DNA from: Mytilus trossulus
Lineage: Eukaryota; Mollusca; Bivalvia; Mytilida; Mytilidae
DNA: 64,000 nt
Direction of reading: 5' to 3'
Assembly (NCBI RefSeq): GCF_036588685.1
Contig: NC_086380.1
Coordinates: 30,584,474-30,648,473 of the forward strand
The notes below the pieces were generated by a model that searched no databases, was not told where the DNA came from, and worked only from the letters and a program-made list of their open reading frames with translations. The stretch's first letter is position 1, and every line of letters starts with the position of its first letter. The position numbers and the translations under genes are program-made. This document shows positions 52,701 through 61,700 of this stretch, piece after piece.

Positions 52701-55700
52701 CTTACAAAACAACCACCTGGAACCACACTTACTGAGGTAAAACATCTGTGTTTAGTATGAATGTTCTATTAAATAATTAAATATAGATAGCTTAAGTGCT
52801 TGTGAACTCTCAGACAGGTTTTTGCTGTCATATAACAAAGAAGATGTGGTATGATTGGCAATGAGACAACTATCCACAAAAGACCAACTATAGGTCACCG
52901 TACAGCCTTCAACAATGAGCAAAGCCCATACTGCATAGTCAGCTATACAAGGCCCCGATAAGGCAATGTAAAACAATTCAAACGAGAAAACTAACGGCCT
53001 TATTTATGTAAAAAAATGAACGAAAAAACAAATATAGGTGGTGTACTTTGGCCACCAAGTAAAATTAAGTTTTTTTTTATCAACTTAAATAGACCTGAAC
53101 AAGTCTGTCATTTTCTGACTTAAATAAGTCTTAAATTGAAAACACATTTTTAAAATAAATACATGTTTTGACTTCTTTAAGTCAAAAACAAAAATAGACT
53201 TGTAAATGTCTGAGCTCTGATGGATGTTTATCTTTTTCATTTAATAGAATAAAAAACTTCTTGTATGAAGACAGGTCAAACCTCTTAACTATGTATATCG
53301 ATGCTTGTCTTGCATGAAGCCAAAGAAAAGATTTTGAAAACACGCCATATTTTTTTATTGTACCAAAATATGAGTAAGAATGACAATTTGTACTAAAAAA
53401 AAAATACAAAAAAAAAATGAAGTGCAAATTTAATTATGTTTAAATTGTTAATATTAATCTACTTAGATAAATCATTTATGGAAGCATTTTCAGATTTTAG
53501 CCTGATTTGTTGCAACCATCATGACCATAACCTCAGCACAAACATGCTTGACCATACTATGAATTTTTTCTTGTCTGTAAAAAGAATGTAATATTGAATT
53601 ATATTTAATACTGATTTGATCTTTATTATTTAGATATATAGCACACACCTTTAATTTTTACCTGTACCCACCAGTATTTGGACCTGTAGATGTCAGGTTT
53701 ACTTGTCAGGTAAGAAGAATACACCATTGAAAACTACTGTTTTCCTCTTTCCACCAATAACCATTGCATTTACCAAAAACTCACACATTAAATAGACCAC
53801 TCGCTCAACATTAGATTGGAAGTGACCACGCACCAAATGCATGAATGATGTTCACTGAAACCAAAGTTTTTGACGGAAATGACTTTTTAAAGTCCATAAA
53901 TGTTCTATAAATCCAACAGAAATTAAAATAAAATAGCACCTGCCTTCAAAAGTTCATTTTAATGAGGTATTGTCCATATTTGAAGGGTACACGTAATAAA
54001 ATAATCTTTCCCTTTACAGTTTTTTAATTCATATGATATCGTGTTTGCCATGACGTAAATTTTCCAAATCATTCATGCAATTTTGCTGAATTTTATTTAA
54101 ATCTTATTTTTATACATTTTTTGATGTTTTTGTGCATTTATTTTATTTATTTTTTGTTATTAATGCCTTAGAATAGAAACAGCTGTTATATATTTGTTTT
54201 TTAATCTCAATTTGCTGCAAAAATGTGTATTGTGCATGAATATATTACGAAAGTTTTTTCGGAAATAGAGAAAATTTCGTATTGACCAATCAAATTCAAG
54301 TATTACAGATATGCAAATCATATAAGAAATATAAAGCTATGTTTGCCTTATGAAATAGGGTTAAGATATTTCATGCTTACTTGTTTATTCTCATTACAGG
54401 CTAGCAGTTTGAGGTTTCTTTCCAAGTACAATTTTGATTTCAATAAGGTACATTTAATAGTAAAAATAAGTGTAGACTGAAGTAATCCATTCAGTTTTGT
54501 ACATTTAGCTAGTTTAAATTAGATTATATCATTTAAAATGTAAATGATATAAAAAAAACAATGAGATGTGGTATTATTGTCAATTGTCAATGATCAAAGG
54601 ACAAAGACCTGAACATTAATAGGCTACCCTATGGCCTTCAACAATGACCAAAACTTATATAATCTGTGAGCTTTAAATGATCCAGGGATGACAAAATTTG
54701 AAGAGAAAAAAAAAACCAGCCAGATTCATTGTGTATAGCAAAATATAGTAGTTCAAATTAGTAGTCCAGCAAACACAATGAAGTTTTCATTCCTTGTCGG
54801 CAATAAGATTAAAGCAAAATTTCGGATATGATTTAAATGGATAACTCTTTTTGTCTTTTTGACTATTTTTAACAAATGAGTTTAATACCACTTATCATGC
54901 TAATTAAAGTAAAAAAAATGTGTTTTAGTTTATATATGATGGTATTTCCTACTTAAATGCTGAGCAAGAACAACAAATTCAACAGTATCTGGATAGAAAA
55001 GACTTGTTTCAAGGTGTAGAAAGGTTTGTACATTCATTAACATATTGCATCAATTACCTTGACAAAATTATTTTGTTGGATAGGGGCCTCTGTGGCAGAG
55101 TCAAGTCTAAGTAGTCATACTACTGTATCACTAGGCTTTTAACACTGAGGTTGTGAGTTCGAATCCTGCATGTGGCATGTGTGCTTAAAATTACAATTTT
55201 AATTCGCTGTTTCAGAATCTAATGCATTCTGGGTATTATTTTCGAAAGCGTACACCAAAACGTTGTGATTGGTTTAAAATGTTCTAAACAATAGAAATCC
55301 ATCCAATGACGTAACATTATTTTCATTTTGGTGTACGAACAATGATATTACCCAAAGTCCTTTAGTTTCTGAAAAGGCGATGGACTAGGATTATCAGTTT
55401 TATTGGTGGTTCCCTTCAGGTATGCCAGCTTCCTCCACCAATAAAAAAATGACCTCTTCAAAATAGCACAAAAGTGTTGAAAGTGGTGTTTTAAACACTA
55501 AATAATCGATTGATCAATCAATGATATTGTTGAAATTATAAAAAAATAATTGATATTTTAAGTATCTTGTTGTTTTTTCAATGGCAAAAAGTACTTTTCT
55601 CATATACCTTATGAGACATTTCTTGAATAATGTTCAGGGAGAAACAAAACTGCAACCGAAGAAGTTTATTAGGATATTGATAGGTCCTCATCCCCCTGTC

Positions 55701-58700
55701 TTAGTTGTAAACAACTGGTCTATTTTCCTTGTTTGTTTTTTTTTCTTTTTCTAAGATTAATTTAAGGAAAGCAATATTTTGGTATTACATTTTGGCCATG
55801 ACATTGTGATCAACAGGATATATGAAAATACCTCTTTCACTTAGGTTAACTTAATTTATATTGAGGTCATCTATTTTTAGACTAGTTTATATTACTAATA
55901 TTCAGATGAAATTCCTTCGTGAAGCATACATAAACACATTAAACATGGTCCTCTGTCTGGATCAAAATGCCCTAAATCTCACTTTTTAGAGTTCGTTGAC
56001 CTTCAATATCTTTCATATATTGTAGCAGATAAAACATTTAATTGGCAGCCAATGTATTTTTTTCCTTTAAATTAGAAATCTGATCTTTGTTTATTTTCAG
56101 ATCAACTATTTTATTTTCGATGAAGTTTATGATTGTATTTGTTTTGTAGAGATGTTGATGAATCAGCTATACAGAAGTTGTTATCTACTGTAGCTGAGTG
56201 GAAGTTTATAATTGTATTTGTTTTGTAGAGATGTTGATGAATCAGCTATACAGAAGTTGTTATCTACTGTAGCTGAGTGGAAGTTTATAATTGTATTTGT
56301 TTTGTAGAGATGTTGATGAATCAGCTATACAGAAGTTGTTATCCACTGTAGCAGAGTGGATGTTTAGTACAGAAACTGATAAACCGCTAGAAATAGTTAA
56401 AGATGATGAAGGTGAAAATGAACAAAGATTTCAATACCTATTTCAAAATTTTTTAAATTTAACATCTCATTAAGGCTTAATATTATTATCTAGGAATTTT
56501 ATATGCAATCATACAGGGGACCCAGCAAGGCACTTTTAAATGTCAATTTTGGTTGGGTGTTGAATATTTTTGGACAGTGAGAAAGTGAATCAAATTTAAA
56601 ATTTACATGTTTAAATGGAATAGCCTAAAAATGATATATTATAAATGAAAAAAAAATCTTTGTTTTACAAAAACATCATCCTGCATACTTCTTATACATA
56701 TATATAGATTTGGTATTTTACAAATCAAGCTGAAGGAACAGTAAAGTTTGTACCAGACTTGACAGAACACATAATTACACAAAGTTCATATGTGGACTGA
56801 TGAAAAATCAATTTAGTCCAAATTTTTATGAATAGAATTTTTTTTATATGTTCATCAATATTAATAAAGTTTATTTCTCATTTATTTACAGATTTATTGT
56901 ATACACAGGATTATATATTGCATTCAGAACTAAGAAACAGATTTCCAGATATATGGACAACTATTGATAAAACTAAGGTAACACAAATTGAGGAAACAAA
57001 TTCTGAGGTTGTACGTAAGCCTGAAATTGATTGGTCAAACCAACACATTTACTCACATTAAATATAAAGTTTGTGACATTGCATTGACAAATTCTTATGT
57101 AGATAAGATAAATCTGTAAAGATCCATTTATTTTTCATTATTTTAGATTAAAAAATATTCATTAATTGATTTTTAGGATAGTTCATATAAAATATTTTAA
57201 GAAAGAAAAATTGGGTCACAATACTTTTTACCTGCTATAATCTAAAAAGAAAAAAATAACTATACAATCTTTTATAAATGAAAACCTTCATAACCTTAGC
57301 CACATATTCTATATTTTCACTGGTATTAAAGAGATAATAGTAACTGCAATTACGATTATCCCAATATGGCGACGGTAGATATAGGTAAAATCTTTACACT
57401 CATTTTTCTTAAATGTAGCATGCTTTTGTCAATAGTTACTCAGCTGCAAGGTTTATCTATACCAGTACATCATATTTGAATCGTAACGGTGCACTGGAAT
57501 CGTCTGAGCGCTTTGAAAATTGCCGTTGAAAAATTCGGTATGATAATCGTAACTCTATGGTATTTTTCTTCTTTGATAATCGTAATTTTCTTTATCGGAT
57601 AATAGTAACTGAAACATAATAAATGTGTCTTTCAGCATTTCAATGGTATTTTGTGTGTTAAAAATGCAAATGTCAAGTTTCACGAACACATAAACGCATA
57701 TAAAAATAAATGAAGAAACTTACAGGTTACTATCTAGGACAAATTTACCTCTATATATAATATATATATACAGTCATGGGACTAAAGTGAGTTCCCAGTA
57801 AAAAAAAGTCCTATCATTTCAACTTGTATATCTATTTATAACTGACAACAATATGCATAACCTTTTAGTTTAAACATATTTTACTTGCAAAAGTAGCAAA
57901 AGGGATTGGACAAAAGTTATAACAACATTAGAGAAGTCCTCTCCCAATATAAATATAAACACAAAGTACATTAGATAATGGCGAAAAAAACCACAACATA
58001 GTAGTAATGCATGTAATACATACTTCAAACAAAAATTAGAAATAAAAAGAAAAAAGAAAAAAAAATACAATACAATATAATAAGGAATAATAATGAAACA
58101 ACTAGACTGAAGTGAAGGTTGTAAAGTAGAAATTTAGAATGTTAATTGACTGCTATAAATCTTTGTGTTATTCTGATATAAGATTGTACGGACTCAAAAA
58201 TGTCTTTGTTTTGCTGAAAAGAAAGGTCACCGTCACCAGCTAATAGAAGCTCAATGGATATAGCATAACTTTTTAATTTTGAAAACAGTATTTCTCTGGC
58301 TTCGTTGTGAAGAGCGCACTGTAAAAAATAGTGTATACTATCCTCAACAGGGTGGCCACAGCTGCATGCGGGACTGGGTTTAATATTAACACGATGTAAA
58401 TCTGAATTTAAAGAACTGCGCATATTTCTCAAACGTGTATGAATGATATTAATTTTCTATCCCCACAACTAAAATAGGAAGGTGGCTGTATCAATTTGGA
58501 CTTCATCTTTCGTTTAAAAATATTTATGTTTTGGACGTACGTATGTCGGGGGGAAGGCTATTCCATTCAAAAGTAGTGGATGGGAAAAAGGATGTTCTAG
58601 TTATGTCTAGTCTATAACCGGGTACTACATAATTATTACTGTTTCGCAAATCGTAGTTAGATACTTGACCAACAAGGGGGGGCATTAAATCACAGAGATA

Positions 58701-61700
58701 ATCAGGGGCAGTTCCATTATGTAAAGAATAGAACATATTGAGCTTTCTGGATTTTCTTCTGTTCACAAGCAATTGCCAGCCAGTTTCAAAATATATAGCT
58801 TCCCGACTAGCAAACACGGGAAACCCAGTTACTAACCTCCCTGCTTCTAACTGAACATGTTCTAAATTGTCGGCTTCTTGTTGAGTACAACCATCCCATA
58901 ACTCACATGCATATTCCATAACGGGTCTTATAAAAGTTAAATATATACGAGCAAGATAATTTCTATTCAATACATATTTCAATTTTTTAAGAACATTTAA
59001 TCTCGTGCTTGCACACTTTAAAATATTTTCTATATGTGTATGGAATTTATCATTGGAATCAAAAGTAATCCCTAAGTGTTTATGACAGGAGACAAATTCT
59101 ACTAATTGTTTTTGAAATTCTATTTCAATATCATCTGGGGAAGTTCAGGAGAATATCATAGCCTTTGTCTTATTAGGGTTAAAGTTAATAAGCCAATCTT
59201 TAGACCATACTGAAATTTGTTCTAAATCGCTGTTTAAGACATCCTCTATAGTGTAAGGGTTATTGCTGGAATAAGAAAGAGATGTATCATCAGCAAACAA
59301 TCGAGTTGACTTGTCAAATTATCAGCTATGTCATTTACATAAATAAGAAGTAGTAGGGGACCTAATACAGAGCCTTGCGGAACTCCTGCATTAGTATTAT
59401 CAAAAGGCGAATAGGCATTTGAAACAAAAACGCTTTGTTTTCTATTTGAAATATAACTTTCAAACCATTTATACAGATTTCCATCAATACCATAGGCTTT
59501 TAGTTTTATTAAGAGGCCACTCGAGGTATCACATAATATAAGAGATGTTATACAGCGATCATCAAGTGACATGCATATCCTATAATAAATTTCTATTAGC
59601 TGGTGAACCTTTTGATATATACATGTACCTGTTAAAGATACGGAAAATGAACCAGCTGTCGAGACAGCTATTGTGGTAAGTAGATATTTTGATTTTTTTC
59701 AAAGTTTCAATGTTTTGTGCGCGTTTAAGTCCATTTTTGTTTGGGTTTTTTTAGGGGGGAGGGGGAGGGGGAGGGGGGATTAGCTTTATCCCATATCCCA
59801 AAAGTGCAATCCTTTCAATTCATTGCTCAAAATGAAAGTCACGTATACCACATTTTCATATGTCATATATATGTTTTGCCTCCAATATCACGTTTATATT
59901 AAAATTCTGCGCGAAATGAACAAAAAAATTTCCGTCAATAACTTTATAACTGCATTTTCGGATTTAACAGTTGATACCTTTATCGGTAGATATGAGTGTT
60001 CATATTTCCCTTTTCCTTATAATTCAATAAATATAGCCGTCCATTTTTTTCCCTTTGATTCCCTTTTTTCTATTTTATACTGATATAATATATGATTTTA
60101 AAAATTTAATTCAAATGTTTTGATCAAATACCCATGTATTTTAGGACGTTTCTTTAAACAGTGTGTATGGTAAAGGATCTAAAATAGTTACAGTTTATTG
60201 TTACTATTGTTTATTGTTACTTTTGTTTATAGTTACTTTTGTGTTTTTGTTTTTTTAGCCTTACCTATAGTCTTAATACGAAGCACTTGACGGACTGAAA
60301 AAAACACACACAAATATGTATATTGATAAATTACATCAGAAGGCATAACATGTTCATCATCACAGTCGGAAGTTGTTTAATTACAAAGATTTTTATAGAT
60401 TTTACAACAAATATTTTGTGCTTCAGAAAAATACATGACAATTAGGTTAGGTTAATTTTTGTTTTCATTTAATAGAAAATAACTTATTGTATTGCAAGTA
60501 TGCAAATACAAAAATGTTCCTTGTTTAGTACCTTCAATATTTGTTTCTACAGTATCTTCCATGCATATGTATGCATCATACTTTTCATATACCGAGTATT
60601 TATGAATTTTTGAATTAGTTTGTTTCTAATTATTGCGGAATATGCGTTATTTTATTCTCCACTTTGCAGTCATTCTTTGAATAAGTATTCCTTGTAAGAC
60701 AATTTAAAGCCACATCAACTTCAATTCTTCATTTTCGGGCTTTTGGCCAAACTATAAGAGAACACAAATCCATGTTTGTCAAAGAACTCCACGTTACTTA
60801 ATTTCATAATACACAAAAAAATCCCAACCTTTCTCTATTCTTATATAGCATTAACTGTTTAAAGGATGTCATATTGTTATAATTCAAAATTAAATTTGTG
60901 TTGTTTATAGTTATTTTCTGAGATATCGAAATTTCAGTGACAGTCATGAAGTAGCTAACATGCCAAAAAAATATGGTATGATTAACAACGAGACAACTTT
61001 CCACAAGAGACCAACATGACTCAGATATTAACAAAAATAGGTCACTGTACGGCCTTCAACAATTAGCAAAGCCCATACGGCATAGACAGCTATAAAAGGC
61101 TCCGAAATGACAATGTAAAACACTTTAGACGAGAAAACTAACGGCATTATTTATTAAAAAAAACTAAATTTTATGATATACTAGTATGTAGATATAGGAA
61201 GATGTGGTGTGAGTGCCAATGAGACATGCAACTCTCTATCCAAATAACAATTTATAAAAAGGTAAACCATTATAGGTCAATGTACGGCCTTCAACACGGA
61301 GCCTTGGCTCACACCGAACAACAAGCTATAAAGGGCCCCAAAATTACTAGTGTAAAAAAACAATAGCATAACATCACAACATAGAAAAACACACGTTAAA
61401 ATATCAATTGGCAGACTTAACTCAATCAAAAAACATAAATTAATACACATATGTAGCTGTTTTCCTAAGAACTGTTAATAATATATGCATAAAAAGAAAT
61501 GTCATAAGATGTTGGAACGTTTCGTAAATAATTCATCGACATAACTTCATTATATGCTATTAAATATATGTTTTAAGTATCAATATCAATAAAACATTTT
61601 CCAGTTACGATTATCTTTCCATTTTTAAATACCATAATTACGATTATCTTTTTTTCCGAGTTACGATTATCATCCCGAATTTTTCTACGGCAATTTTCAA

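Noticed and set aside
55083..55180. A functional tRNA gene
   Set aside because: A and B boxes are present but the acceptor and anticodon stems do not pair well, and the sequence continues into a SINE body with a mollusc-type tail.
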